Of a stretch of 64,000 bases of DNA, positions 1 through 11,501 are shown piece by piece. Position 1 is the first letter of the stretch; every line of letters begins with the position of its first letter. The stretch spans positions 58,047,701 through 58,111,700 of the forward strand of contig OY292275.1 of NCBI GenBank assembly GCA_958496175.1, in the 5' to 3' direction. Under the pieces are notes generated by a model that was given only the letters and a program-made list of their open reading frames with translations, searched no databases and was not told the origin of the DNA. This DNA comes from Sisyra terminalis. Taxonomy: Eukaryota > Arthropoda > Insecta > Neuroptera > Sisyridae. Both the position numbers and the translations under genes were made by a program.

Positions 1-912
1 TGAGTGAATAAGGGAAAACTTTTTTGGTTAGTCGATTTTTTTTTTCAAGTTCAAAATTCTCGTGAGAAAAATAAAACACTGTTGGAGATGATTCCATTTT
101 ATTTATGGCATGTTGATTTTATTGCGTCTCCTTTGTCCTTTTCGGTGCCCTTGAACGTTTATCACCATGAATAAAAAAAAATCGATTTCCCTCCACCATC
201 CCCTATCCCTATTGCAACTATCTTTTTCAAGTTCATTTTTAAGATTACACCCCACATAATTTATGAATGGCAAAAGATAAAAAAGACCATGTTTTCCTTT
301 TGGTCTTTGGCTCTTGGACATTATCAGAATACGAACGGGCGGCAAAATATGTGCCACATTTTTCGCCCATTCTTATCGGAATAAATTATACAATGCGTCG
401 ATATTTGGCAAAATGAATGAAACTACGTGCGATATTTATTTTTCGTCCGGAAAATCGGTCCTCGTTTTTCTTTTGCGGTAGGGTTGTGGGGGGTTGGAAG
501 CCTTGATAAGAAAACAATGCACGCTTTGATTATAAATTCAATGATAAAAACAAATGAATGGACCGGAAATAAGGGAGGGACGTCTAATCACGAATTACAA
601 ATGAACGGATTTCCTATTTTAATCAATCGAGAGAAGTGTAATTTTAAGAAATTTGCATATTGGATGATTTTGTGTGATAAGCTGGGAAGTCGACATCTTG
701 AATTTTCAAGTTAAATGTAAAGCATAAAATTGGCCAAAAAATAGGGAATTGAAGAATAAATTATAACTACTTAAGCACTCTCAAGTCTTTGCCAGTGAAA
801 CCATTGGAAAATTTAGTCTTTTAATTTTTGTTTTCTTCTTCTTTTGATGCCCTTTCAACGTTCAAAATTGGCGATTATTTTCCCAATTTTCCCATTTTTC
901 CACAATATAATC
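1..912. other. AT-rich sequence without recognised feature
   Basis: I see no splice-supported exon, no family motif and no structured repeat here. The 95-codon open frame at 427-714 (+) has no recognisable domain and no supporting signals. Confidence 0.5.
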
Positions 913-920
913 ATCTAAAT

Positions 921-1127
921 CGTTGTTTCCTAACCTGTGGTCCGCGAGCTTATGTTTGGGGGTCCGCGGTCCCATTTCAAAAAGTTTGTTTTTTGTTTTT
1001 TAACTTAATGAAGGAATATTAAAATATAATTTTGTCCAAAAATTGCACCTTTTTTTCACTCAGGGGTCCTTGGCATTATGCTTGATTTTCTTGGGAGTCC
1101 GCGGCTGAAAAAGGTTAGGAACCACTG
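921..1127. mobile_element. Non-autonomous hAT transposon (MITE), 207 bp
   Basis: The right end reads GGTTAGGAACCACTG and the left end is a slightly decayed inverted copy (CGTTGTTTCCTAACC). The element is flanked by a perfect 8 bp direct repeat, ATCTAAAT, at 913-920 and 1128-1135. Terminal repeats of the CAGTGGTTC type with 8 bp target duplications are diagnostic of the hAT superfamily. There is no coding capacity, so it must have been moved by a transposase encoded elsewhere. The perfect target duplication indicates a fairly young insertion, although the left terminus already carries changes. Confidence 0.88.
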
Positions 1128-1877
1128 ATCTAAATCTATCATTTGAATTCAAAATTAGAAAACGTAACTTTCATTTCCAATTCCAGTCCTCACGATTTCA
1201 ACCTTAAATTTTTACAAAAATGTATTTTTTTTTTGCTTATAGAATCCGAGACGTAAATATTTTTCTATTGATGATATTTGAATGCTTTAAAATGACTTTT
1301 GAAAGCTAAATCGCTATAGTTCTTGGGTATATGACAAAAATTTACAATTAACCATTCTTCCTAGTTATATAGTACTAACTCTATTGTAGTGCCTCATTTG
1401 TTAAGCGATGAGAACTGAATTTCTCATCCAAATGCATAGTGAAAGTTAATTAATTAATTCTTTCATTGTTGATTTTTTTTCTTTTCCTTTTTCCTTTGGT
1501 ACCATTATAATTTGTTCTTGTATGATGTTTTGATAATATTATAACAATAAGTAAAGTACTCCAATTAGAGTAACAATAAGTATATGGATTCTAAGCAGAT
1601 AATAAAATGATGAATAAATATTAGTAAAAAGATAGTTTATTGGAGCCTAGTTATTAACATAAAAAGCTTTTTTTACTTCGTAGAGTTTAATTAACTTTCC
1701 TGGTTTCATTGAAATTTAATAGAACATTAGTCAAACCAGCAAAATTATCAGTTATTTTTTAGTGATTACTTTTTTTTTTCTAAATTAATTGCACAATCTG
1801 CATAGGGTTGCAATAAGTGCATTTAATCCATAGACAATCACATGTAAGCACTAGTCCCAGTAGATTAGTGCTGTATA

Positions 1878-2170
1878 AGTACAAAGATTTTTAACAATCA
1901 ATAGTAACAATAATAGTAATTCTTATAGCGATAACAACAATCATAAAAACAATCAACAGTAGCAATAAGGATAATAATAATAGTCTATAATAACATTATC
2001 AATGCTAATAATAATGTGAAACATTAATATAGAAGTAATATATAAAAATAAAACTATATAATAAGAAATAATAATTTGGCAATCAATAGTTAATAGGAAT
2101 ATTTGTTTAGTTAGAAAATCTATCAGGCACATCTATTATATTCCATTTTTGTAACCTTCTTATCATCTCA
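1878..2170. repeat. Direct repeat, copy A (about 290 bp)
   Basis: This block is repeated in the same orientation at 2536-2836, roughly 660 bp downstream. Both copies contain the same succession of AACAATCAATAG, CAGTAGCAA, GTGAAACATTAAT and ATCAGGCA segments and end in CCATTTTTGTAACCTTCTT. Small indels and substitutions show the duplication is not recent. The interval between the copies carries a jockey reverse-transcriptase relic. Confidence 0.8.
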
Positions 2171-2236
2171 CTGTTGTCCAATCAGTTTATTGCGAGATGG
2201 TTGGAATGATCGTCAAGTTTTGTCAGATATTTGTTA

Positions 2237-2526
2237 CTAAATTTTTGAATTTCCTTTTTTGTCATGTATTATTGGGTGTATTCTTTTAAGAAGTAATTTT
2301 TCATATACTTTGCTTAAGATTGGAAGCAGACTTATTGGTCGGTATGAACTAACCTCTTGGGGAGGTTTTCCAGGTTTCAGGATCATAATAACCAACGCTA
2401 TCTTCCATTGCCCTGGGACCTGGGCTGTTTTATTTACGGCATTGAAAATGTGGGTTAAATAAGAAATAATTTTCTCGGTAGTTCTTTTAGTACCTTCCCT
2501 GTTATTGAATCATAACCTGGAACCTT
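2237..2526 (-). pseudogene. Jockey-like non-LTR retrotransposon RT fragment
   Basis: Read on the - strand, the frame begins PGYDSITGKVLKELP. After one frameshift near 2467 it continues through FNAV, VPGQWKIALVIM and KPGKPPQ, then SSYRPISLLPILSK and YEKLLLKRI, ending at a stop at 2237-2239. SSYRPISLLP is the hallmark of RT block 1-2 in the jockey clade, in which this enzyme copies the element's own RNA at a chromosomal nick. Only about 95 codons remain, without the catalytic YADD block, so the piece is inactive. It lies between the two direct-repeat copies at 1878-2170 and 2536-2836. Confidence 0.82.
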
Positions 2527-2535
2527 ACCTAATAT

Positions 2536-2836
2536 GTACAAAATAGATTTTTAACAATCAATAGCAACAATAACATTAATAGTAATTCTTATAGCAATAA
2601 CAACAATCATAAAAACAATCAACAGTAGCAAGAAGAAGAATAGTAATAGCCTATAATAACAATATAAATGCTAATAATAATGTGAAACATTAATTTATAA
2701 TTAATATATAAAAATATAGCTATATAATAAGAAATAATAATTTAGCAATAAATAGTTAATAGGAATATTTGTTTAGTTACAAAATCTATCAGGCAAATCT
2801 ATAACATTCCATTTTTGTAACCTTCTTATCATCTCT
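2536..2836. repeat. Direct repeat, copy B
   Basis: This is the downstream partner of 1878-2170 in the same orientation. It begins about 10 bp beyond the 5' boundary of the jockey relic, so the relic is sandwiched between the copies. Confidence 0.8.
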
Positions 2837-2839
2837 CAA

Positions 2840-4514
2840 TAGTAATTAATTGAAATAACATAGTAAAATTCCTCAATATTGTTTTCAAATCTAAAGGAAC
2901 CAAATCTAGTGGAATTCTTGGTGCCATGTGGGAAAATAAAATGGTAATAAGCATTGTATTCTTTTCTTCTATTGTAAGTTCAAGAAATATTTCATAATGT
3001 CTCATGTTTCTATTACAAAAGTCACTGAAAATAAACAAAATTAAATTTATTTTTATCCACATTTCCCTATAAAATATTTGGTCCCTAATTTGATTGACTT
3101 TTTGTAGAGTAGTCATTTAAATTGCAAAATATAATATCAAATTGAAAAAAGAGATCTAAGGGTTAATTTCAAACCCTTTTTAGAGAGAAATTTCAATCTT
3201 TTAATTTAGGCATTGCAAACTTACATCTTTTTCAATTTTTATGTTTTAACTGTTAATATTAATTTAATATTAGCCAGCAATTTTATTATTGATAGAAATA
3301 TAAAGATGCGATTTTATTGAGTACTATTTTCCTATTATAAGTGCTATAGCACTAAAAGTATAAGCGATATGAGCAAATTTAACGACCGAAGGAGGACGGA
3401 AATATGTAGATGTATGATATCACAACGATTTCCCGTATGTTTATTTTCTATATACTCGCTTATGTACACATATAATAATTATATGAAAGCTCGTTCGGTT
3501 CATTTATATTATGCAGATACTAAAAGCTTCAGATTCAAATAAATGCATGCAGATTGTAGGTATATCAATGCAATAAACCATTAATAGAAATGTTGATGCA
3601 GTTTAATGCAATTGGATATTCTGGGTTTTAAATTATTTGCATCTGTTTACAATTAAATTTGCAAAAGCTTCAATATTCCTGCTAAGCCAATAAATGCTCT
3701 TCGATTTGCTTCGTTCAACTCTCTAGCATATACCATATGTGTGTAGGTTTGGATAAATATTTGGGAATGTCTATGGTTCAAATAATAATATGTCGTTATA
3801 AATGAGCAATTGTTTGTTGGTTTAATTGGTTGATTTTACATTGGTGTCTACATCTAGATGCTATCCTATTTGTTGGAGTTTGACCAACGCCAATGTTTGC
3901 TTTTCTGGAATTGGTTCAACGAATGTTTCGATGGAAACGTATCTAATCAGAGACGGAAAATAAGTGGTAATGTTGAAATGAGCGATGGTGAAATTGAATT
4001 TGTTGGAACGAAGAGATAAAAATTGTTCGTAAAATACTTTTGCAAGTGGTGTTGTGGGGGATTGGGAAAAAGTTTTTTTGTCGTGCGAAGTAAATCGTGC
4101 CAGTCTGCGGGCTATTTATGAGAAGTTAGTGTTTCGAAAATTAACTTCCCTAGTTGTTGGAGTTTCGAAGAAATTTCACGAGATTTAAGCTCAATATTTC
4201 GACGTGAAGTCTTATAGTGATTATTGGTTGTTTCGTTTAAGTTAAGGGTTGGGATTTGGAGACAATTCTTGGGGTTGGAGACGAATTATTATGACAATGC
4301 TGGTTTTTGTCATACAAAGATTTTTTTTTTGGTTGTTGTAAATATCTCAGGAAATATATATTCATTTAGAATCAGAAGCATAAAGAATTGAAAAATTATA
4401 AAAGAAAAAGATTTAAGATAGAATTTTGTATAAAATGGTTTTTTTTTATTGAATATTGTGTATTGTATCAATTTTTTTAAGAACCTTCTTTTGAATTAAA
4501 ATGGAGAAAATGTA
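2840..4514. other. AT-rich sequence, no gene seen
   Basis: No transposon motif or splice-supported exon was recognised. The 95-codon - frame at 2829-3116 starts inside the direct repeat and has no domain signature. Confidence 0.45.
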
Positions 4515-5103
4515 TGGGCAATCAATGCATTTTATTGGTTGCATATTTTATAAAAGGCACATTTAGATCGTCATGCAATGTTTGATGGAAATATACCATG
4601 GTACCACAGCTATGGATCGTAAGATTTTCGATTGTGATCTTTAGATGATATTGGTATTTAATACTTTAGCGCATCCTCAAAGTTCCAGCCCATATGTCTT
4701 AAATGGTTTTATAAATATTTTAGTACAACTTTAATTTGATATCTATTAAAAGAACAAATCCTCTTCTTAGAAGGCACTATATTTTTTTTAAATTCTGGTA
4801 TCCATTTGTACTTTTTGAGCTACATGTGGGATGTTTATGTAAGTTTTTGTCCATTGTGATACCCAAATATTATTCGTTACCCTTTTGTGAAACAGGAATG
4901 TTAATTATTTCAACTCCGGGTACTATTTTTTTTTCGTTGTTGTGGTGAAAATAGTTTGGGTTGACTTTTGAGGGTTGACGTTCATTTTCCAGTTTTGGAG
5001 CCATTTTTCTTAATGGTATATGTAGGACTGAAAATTATTGGTCATTTCTTGTGGATTATTATCTATGGCAAAAATTGCAATTTCATTTGCAAAGGTAGCT
5101 ATT
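4515..5103 (-). pseudogene. Jockey-like retrotransposon ORF2 fragment (RT palm to C-terminus)
   Basis: On the - strand, in fragments of different frames, I read ATFANEIAIFAIDNNPQ, EKWLQNWKMNVNPQKSTQT, HVAQKVQMDTRI, KTYGLELWGCA and SKILRSIAVVPWYIS. This is the order seen in jockey ORF2 downstream of the catalytic site: palm, connection, then the C-terminal domain. The catalytic box expected as FADD reads FANE, so the active site is lost, and there are several stops and frameshifts. The relic runs to the edge of a Penelope-type repeat at 5104. It covers a later part of ORF2 than the relic at 2237-2526. The two could be pieces of related insertions, but they are not contiguous. Confidence 0.8.
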
Positions 5104-5240
5104 ATTAAATAATTAATAATGTTCTTGGGAACTTGAATTTAAAAAATAAGACGTTATTTTTCAAATTATGTCAACGTTTCGTTGGCATTTGTTTCCAACT
5201 TCTTCAGGAGAACTAAAACATAATAACAATGCATTGTTAT
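5104..5240. repeat. Penelope-type terminal repeat with ribozyme-like core (family A, single arm)
   Basis: It runs from AATAATTAATAATGTTC to a truncation near 5240. It matches one arm of the palindrome at 56294-56605, including the TTGGGAACTTGAATT and ACGTTATTTTTCAAATT segments and a hammerhead-like core on the - strand (5172-5207). The second arm is missing. Confidence 0.65.
5172..5207 (-). ncRNA. Hammerhead-ribozyme-like core, family A
   Basis: On the - strand the order is CTGAAGA, an extra A, stem GTTGG, an A/T-rich loop, stem CCAAC, GAAA, then ACGTTG. The core blocks CUGANGA and GAAA, joined by a closed stem II, are those of a hammerhead. The unpaired A before stem II departs from the minimal consensus. 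Activity is untested. Confidence 0.45.
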
Positions 5241-5251
5241 AAAAATCATAC

Positions 5252-5552
5252 TAATGTATAAAGCTTGATTATTCGGAAACAGTGTGTCTGCCAAAAAATT
5301 TTAAAGAGACGTTTTTTGTAGGGAATTTAATTTTCTATACATATATGTGCAGATAAATTTTTGTACCTTGATAGTTTGACAGCATTGACGCAAAAATGAA
5401 AGTACAAATAAAAAATCGAAATTAAAGATGATAGACCTCTTAATATTAATATTAAGGGCTCAAACCTTCCCGATATATTTTTTTTTGTCACCTTGAACAA
5501 TATTTTCAATATACTTTTCAAAAAAAAAAATTTTTTTTTTTGGCCCAGTCTA
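5252..5552. mobile_element. Right-end fragment of palindromic hAT element (GGCCCAGTC family)
   Basis: It matches the right third of the complete copy at 33634-34721. It contains the shared AAGCTTGATTATTCGGAAAC, the CTCTTAATATTAATATTAAG block and the terminus TTGGCCCAGTCTA. The left part is absent and the fragment abuts the Penelope-type repeat. Confidence 0.75.
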
Positions 5553-5659
5553 ATTTATATATATAACTATCATGCATGTAATTAATTATTTCGAGAACCC
5601 ATTTATACCAAGTGTTTGTAATGACAATATATTTTACTACTTTGCACAAAATTTGCTTG

Positions 5660-5990
5660 ATTTTCTGGATATGGAAAAATATTATAAATAGTTTCAATTT
5701 TTTATTTCGAAACTCCTTAAAAAAAGTTTCCTTAAAGTTTTTATCCCGAAAAATTTTTGAGTCGACGTTTTTTTGTGGCTTAGAAAGTGAATTTTTCTCC
5801 GATTTTCCGGTGGAAGTATAATCAATCATCCCTTATTTTTCTATCGTTAAAAGATGATTTGTATTTTCAAATTTCAATGGCACCATCTTCATCAAAATCG
5901 AAATACATTGTAAAAAAAATTCCTTGTCCTTAGAGGAAAATAAAAGTTTCAAATTAAAATCCTTCTTTTAATCGTAGGCTTAACAAATAC
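5660..5990. repeat. Diverged interspersed repeat, copy 1
   Basis: The sequence around AATCAATCATCCC, TATTTTTC and TTAAAAGA, followed by TTTTCAA, recurs with many changes at 20070-20330. The preceding ATAGTTTCAA blocks also match. I cannot assign a family. Confidence 0.4.
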
Positions 5991-6095
5991 TACAAAAAAA
6001 AATAGTTTTATTTATATCTTTTTTTCGTTAAGTCGAAAGTTTCATCAAACTTTTTTCTAATGAGTCAAAGCCCTAGGAGTCACTGAAATAAGTTT

Positions 6096-6371
6096 AGTCC
6101 CAAACAATTTTTTTCCACCACTTCCAATCCGGCTTCATCCCCCAAGGCATGAGAGCAATCATCAATTTAAGTTGTTTTCGTGCTTGAATGGAATTCAACA
6201 TTTCGTTGTAGCAAAGTTTCAGAAGTTGTATGACGTCACAGAAATTGGAATCTCGTACGTTAGGACACAAAATCGCCGCGGGCGATAACTGTCGTTTAAC
6301 GAATTCGATCACTTCCACCCCGGAAAATAATATTATTCGAAAAATTTTCCGTGAAACTTTCTGTGTTCATA
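6096..6371 (-). other. Open frame in locally CpG-rich sequence, status uncertain
   Basis: The - strand frame is open for about 92 codons from an upstream TGA to the stop at 6096. It includes SPAAILCPNVRDSNF and ALMPWGMKPDWKWWKK. Around 6250-6310 the DNA is richer in G+C and CpG than its surroundings, and a TGACGTCA site lies at about 6230-6237. There is no ATG near the beginning, no clear acceptor and no family I recognise. It could be an exon, an old transposon piece or chance. Confidence 0.25.
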
Positions 6372-6482
6372 TATGCATTTATTTGTTTCATTTGATAAAA
6401 GACAAGGCTGCAGGATGTCTAGAGAAAAGTTGAGATTTTTCCGAGAGAAATTTGTCAGTTTGTATGTATGTACGTGCAAAAT

Positions 6483-6485
<3 letters not shown>

Positions 6486-6522
<37 letters not shown>
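6486..6522. repeat. (AT)n microsatellite
   Basis: This is an uninterrupted alternating AT run of about 37 bp. Confidence 0.98.
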
Positions 6523-6525
<3 letters not shown>

Positions 6526-7183
6526 AATAAATGCTCAGAAAATAACAATAAAAACGTCGCCGAGAAAATGAAGATGAAATGAAAGAAAATAAAAATTCTA
6601 TTCAGATTTCGTTTCGTCTTGTCTGTTATTTCAATTTCATTTGAATTTTATTTAAATCAAAACGTCGTCCCTTTGTGTCCTTTACGCTGAAACTATACAT
6701 AAGGATGATATATTTCGTTTGTGTCCTTTATTAATCAACAAATGTCCTTTGACTCCAAAGCAAAAAAAAATCATGTTTTCCCTCTTAACAAAAAATCTGA
6801 GCTGATTCTTGGATATAATGTCTAGTTATCAATTTTCACCACAATCAACCACAAAATTTGGCTTTATCGGAATCGATATTTTGCTCGATATGAATCGATA
6901 TAATCGGATTGAATCGATATTCGTTATGCATCATTTCATTATGCCATTATTTCGTATTGCATTAGATAGAAATCTGGTGTTTAATGGTAAAATATAATTC
7001 TTAAAAAAAATTTAGTGCAATCAAGTTCAAGTTCAACTTGGTGGTTGAATGGAGGTGAAGAGAAGCAATTTTTTGTCACAAAATTCCATAGATTAGTTTC
7101 TTGCTGGCCTAAACTTCTACTAAAATCTTGTCAAAACTCTATAACGAAGGTTCACAACTTTTGGGTTTTGAGTAGGTTAAAAG

Positions 7184-7335
7184 CAAGGTTCATAAATTAC
7201 ACAGGTTGCCCCATTAGAAAAAAAAATGACGTCATACGAAGAATTTTGAAATTTGAATCAGTCTGAAGATATACACGAATTTCTTCTGGATACGTGACGG
7301 GCGCATGAGGCCACCTGTATATTTTATTAACCTTG
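7184..7335. mobile_element. Mutator-like MITE, copy 1 (152 bp)
   Basis: The ends are inverted copies (CAAGGTTCATAAA and TTAACCTTG, with ACACAGGT and ACCTGTAT just inside). The element is flanked by a perfect 9 bp direct repeat, GGTTAAAAG, at 7175-7183 and 7336-7344. A 9 bp target duplication points to the Mutator superfamily. The interior carries AATGACGTCATACG and a CAGTCTGAAGATAT segment, shared with the copies at 26468-26891 and 28871-29035. There is no coding capacity; short frames through it are chance. Confidence 0.85.
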
Positions 7336-7344
7336 GGTTAAAAG

Positions 7345-8032
7345 TATATGTTAAAAACTAACTGCAATATTGCAATCGCCAAAGAGATAGGAAAAAAAAA
7401 ATTGTAAGCCTTAAGACATTAAATGACCATTTATCGGCTAGTAAATTATTTCAAATCGTACTAAAGACATTTTATAATTAAAGTGTTTTTTCAACTCTCA
7501 AATGATTGAAAAAATTATTCGGAAATTTATATTGAAATGGTTAGACAAATACCCAAAGAAATTCAAATTCAAAATTGTAAGCTTTTTGAATTACATAAGA
7601 TAGTAATGCAAAATTGCAACAAAAACATTAAATGAGGTTTTTAAGTCCAAATTTAATAACACTGGCACACAAAAAAAAAGTGCTCTGTACTTTTGACCGG
7701 ACCTTCATAAATCTACGTATTTTGACCCCCTGAACACGAATCCGGGGTCGGTTTGACCCGTACACCCTCAAAAATTCGAGAAAACTTTAAAAACTGAAAA
7801 AAATGGTTAAAATCGGCAGTTTTGGTGACATAGAAATTTTTTTGAACTAAACCGAGCATGATTTTCATGTTTTTTGACCCGCTGAATACAAATTCAAAGT
7901 TTACGAAGACCATAAGCCGTTTTTATTGTAAGAAAATTGCAAAAACCCTTAAAAATTGTAAAAAATTGCGGCTATTGTTTCTTCGGCAATTATTCTAAAA
8001 TTCGAGATTATATGATGAAAATAAACTTCATA
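7345..8032. other. AT-rich sequence with a diverged short direct repeat
   Basis: A TTTTGACCC segment followed by CTGAA and ACAAAT-like sequence occurs at about 7719 and again at about 7871. The block looks like old transposon DNA but I cannot name it. No gene was seen. Confidence 0.35.
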
Positions 8033-8365
8033 TGATTAGGCGTTAGTGGGAACGGCGTCTTTATGTTTACTGTATTGTTCTTCCATTGATTTTCGATCAT
8101 TCAGCTATGATTGGCTGTTAGTGGGAATACCCTCTCTATGTTTACTGCATTGTTCTTCCATTGATTTTTGATCACCCATCTGTGATTGCCAGAAGATGTG
8201 AACGCCCTCTCATTGTTTTCTTCGATTAATATTCGTACATCCAGCTGTGATTAGACGTTAATGGGAACGGCCTCTCGATGTTTACTGCATTGTTCTTCCA
8301 TTGTTTTTCGATCACTTAACAGCCATTGGCTGTTAGTGGGAACGCCCTATCTTTGTTTTCTGTTT
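8033..8365. repeat. Minisatellite, about 75 bp unit, five copies
   Basis: The unit contains GTTAGTGGGAACG followed by TTTACTGCATTGTTCTTCCA and a TTTTCGATCA segment. Equivalent points fall near 8042, 8117, 8192, 8257 and 8332. Spacing is therefore 75 bp, apart from one 65 bp interval. The third copy is the most diverged. Confidence 0.85.
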
Positions 8366-8734
8366 GGTTGTTAAATTCGACATAACTACTCGTATACCAA
8401 CGATATATCTATTAATCAAATCGAAATTTCAACTTTTTAATTCATACCACAGTTTTCATAAGTCTCTCATATCATTCATCAAAAATTTATAATATATACG
8501 TGAATAAAATTTAAAATAGTTTTAACTTCGTATCAATGTTATCATTATTAAGCCCTAAAACTATCCTTCTCTGGAAATTTTATATAATTAATAATTTAAA
8601 CATAAATTTTTCCAACTTACGCGGTAGTTTAGTAAGCAATATAGCAATAGTAATGTTTGAATTAATTAAAAAACGACTTATGTGAATTTTTTGAAGTCTG
8701 TCCCCTACTATTATGTGAAGTCTGTCCCTCCACT

Positions 8735-9375
8735 CTTATGGGCTTGATGATTTTATCTTTCATACCTAGCACTTTCCTTTTAACTATAAATAGTTCCATT
8801 TCTCCAATTTTCCTAGCAAAATGACCGAAATACCGCAGATATACCTTTTTTATTTATTTTTTTAGTTATGAGTATCATTTACCTACATATGTTGAGCTAT
8901 AGTAAGATAGTTTTTTTTTAGTTGTTTCTCCGTCCATGAAATTTTCAGTATGCGTCTATATATACATTAATCATCCCTATAGTTTCAAAACTTTAATCTT
9001 TTCCTTGCCAGTCTTTTAAATGGATCAATCTTCATAGGCGTATGTGGCGATTGAAAAAATCAGCCCATTAGTAATTTTAACTTTTATGTTTTCCGGAGGA
9101 ATATACAATTCCATATTTACGTTAGTTTTGCATTTGCTGGTTTGGTTTCTTCAATGCATCCCCTGGTATTAGTGACTTGGCTTTCTAGGTATTTGATCTT
9201 TGAGATTACTTCACAACCGTTTTTTCTCTGATTTGTAATAAATTATTTCTTATTCTACCAATTAGTTTTCTTTTTATTTTTAAGTCTTCAGTTGGTATAC
9301 TTATTTATTATTTTGGCTAACCCTTCTCAATTTGCATCCACTACAATAGTGTCATCTCTAAAACGTATCGTCTGT
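8735..9375 (-). pseudogene. RTE-like non-LTR retrotransposon RT C-terminal relic
   Basis: On the - strand, in several frames, I read FRDDTIVVDAN then EGLAKIINKYTN, then KYLESQVTNTRGCIEETK, then YRRILKISWTEKQLKKN, then RYFGHFARKIGEME. This is the usual order of the endonuclease-reverse transcriptases often annotated from RTE-type elements: a YADD-type catalytic box, the YLGS-TNTG segment, the RRMLRISWT segment and the YFGHI segment. The catalytic box is FRDD instead of YADD, and stops interrupt each block, so the copy is dead. The N-terminal endonuclease is absent. Confidence 0.75.
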
Positions 9376-9399
9376 ATTGGTAAATAGTTTAAGAAAATT

Positions 9400-10290
9400 T
9401 TTACAACTCTCCATGTAAAAGTTGTGCTTTTTTTTCGTCTCAAAAAACTAAAGTCTTACTTTTTACTGTGTAAATTCCCAGAAACAGAAATAAAAGCCAA
9501 AGAAAATTGACTTAGAGCAAATCTAGATTTAAGTTTTGCAGACATTGCAAATAACATAGTATTAAAAGCACTTCGACTACACTTTTATAAGTAACTAAGT
9601 TTGTCCCATTTACAGTAGAAAAAAATGGGTTTTCAAATTGAATATCGATCATCACAAATAACAACTTCTTTTTTACATTATCTGTCATTATTTTTTTCAT
9701 TTTGCATTTCAATCGATAACGCCTGTAATCAATTCGAATTCCGTCATGTAGAAATAAATTCTCTACTTTTACTGTTAACACGATGTCAAATTCCAAACGT
9801 CGTACAACCACTCATCTGAAGCACTTAATTAACGTGAGAAGGAAAACGATGCTGTCTGAAAAGCATGAGCTTTAAATCAAATTTGTGAGCTTTTGAGAGA
9901 AAAAAAACATCGTGCGCAATTATTGCATTAAAAACGGTTCAAAAGCTCTGTAACTTACACTTGGATAATGCAAGCTATCATCTCTGTTCAAACTACGATT
10001 TTCTTGTAGTTGATGAACTTTATAATTTGTTATCGTGGCACAAAATCCCATCAATTTAGAGCTTTTCAACAACGTTCGACCAACTTTAGTGAGAGAGCTT
10101 GCGCGGAAAGTTTTGTGTCTCGATTATTAATGAGAGAGTAACAGGAACAAACTATATGAAGCTTTTTTATGCTATAACGAATGATTTTCTTGATTGGCTT
10201 ATCAATCCTTAGCCAAGTTTGTTAGGGGTTGAAAATTATATTTTTGCAACGATAAGCTTTTAAAAATTAAAAGAACTTAATTCGTGACTC
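9400..10290. other. No recognised gene
   Basis: Two opposed frames of 64 and 99 codons overlap between 9512 and 9819 and neither carries a motif. No transposon ends were seen. Confidence 0.4.
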
Positions 10291-10299
10291 ATCATATAA

Positions 10300-10380
10300 C
10301 AATTGCTTGGCAATCGAAATACGTATCTGGGTATTACGTCAAAAATATATTTGAATTGTTATGTTTATAGTTACCTAAAC
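10300..10380 (+). repeat. Fragment of ribozyme-bearing repeat (family C)
   Basis: The segment TTGCTTGGCAATCGAAATAC followed by GTATCTGGGTATTACGTC matches the 3' half of the family C core found at 26029-26063 and 59588-59622. The CTGAGGA half is missing, so no core can form. Confidence 0.7.
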
Positions 10381-10786
10381 ATGTCTAAGGATGTCATTCA
10401 ATTCATTTAGAAGCTCAAAATTCGATATGTCAAACGGGTGGAAGAACACCCAAACAAGTTGGTCTTGGGAACAATAAATGACCCCCCCCCACAAGAGACT
10501 AAAAAGAGGGCACATTAATGTTTTCTTGTAATTTTAAGAATGTTAAACAATTTTTATTAAGCCGTTGTATGGTTTTAGATTTTAATGTTAAGATTTTTGC
10601 CATTATTGTTCCCTCATGACGATAGTCAGAGGAATGTTAATATTTCCTAATTTTGTAAAGTCAGACTAATGTAGGCTAGGGACCCTACGGGTTCAATTCC
10701 TACCAAAACAATTAAAAAGTTTAAAAAAAAATGTTTATAGTTTACTTTTGTAAATAATAATTCATAAATGAGTCTACAATATAGTT

Positions 10787-11121
10787 CAGCGATCGGGGAA
10801 CTTTTTTAGCCATTACCCCAAAATATTTTTGCGTAAGTTATTATTACCCCCCCTCATTTTTAAGGTAACATTATTATTAAATTAATTTACATTTACATAT
10901 TTGTAGTATAGGTTTTGGAAAAATGATGTTGCTTCATGTTTGATATAATTACTTCAAAATTGGAACTTTTTGATGAAAGAGCAATTTGAATACAGTCTTC
11001 GGCGTTTAATCGATTTTTCTGTTTACGTTTTAATTGAAATATTAGAAACATTTCCTTATTACCCAAAAAAAAAAAACATTTTTACCTCATTTGGGGTAAT
11101 TTACCACGGTTCCGACCGCTG
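10787..11121. mobile_element. Non-autonomous hAT element (CGGGGAAC family), 335 bp
   Basis: The ends are CAGCGATCGGGGAAC and GGTTCCGACCGCTG in inverted orientation. The flanking octamers ATATAGTT (10779-10786) and ATATAAAT (11122-11129) match at 6 of 8 positions. An internal GGGGTAAT/ATTACCCC pair adds to the inverted repeat. A related copy lies at 49438-49693. Confidence 0.75.
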
Positions 11122-11501
11122 ATATAAATTATAAATTGTATAAGGGGCATTCCATGAGAAATAGGAAAATGACTTTGAATTAATGATTCCTCTTATTATT
11201 TTAAATTTAGCCCTTACTTATAATAAAAATTATAAATTTGACTAATATCAAAATAATTTTTTCTAAAACGATAAAAAATCGATTTTTTGGTTTGGCTAAC
11301 ATTCGAGTACAAGTTAGTACATGTATTCATGGGAAATGTTCCTGTTAGCAACATTGGTTTTAACCATCTAATTAATTTCAGCAAGTTTATCATTATATTT
11401 AGAAGACCAATAACATTATAAACAAAAGGACTACGATTTGTTTAATCGAAAAGATACGTTAGTTTTTGTATATTTCGTGTTTGAATATAAGATAATTACA
11501 T

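Noticed and set aside
427..714. 95-codon + frame
   Set aside because: No motif, no promoter or splice context; expected by chance.
10665..10715. GGGTTCAATTCC resembling a tRNA T-arm / B box
   Set aside because: No cloverleaf can be drawn around it, and the only A-box-like sequence is too close, so it is not a tRNA gene or a clear SINE promoter.
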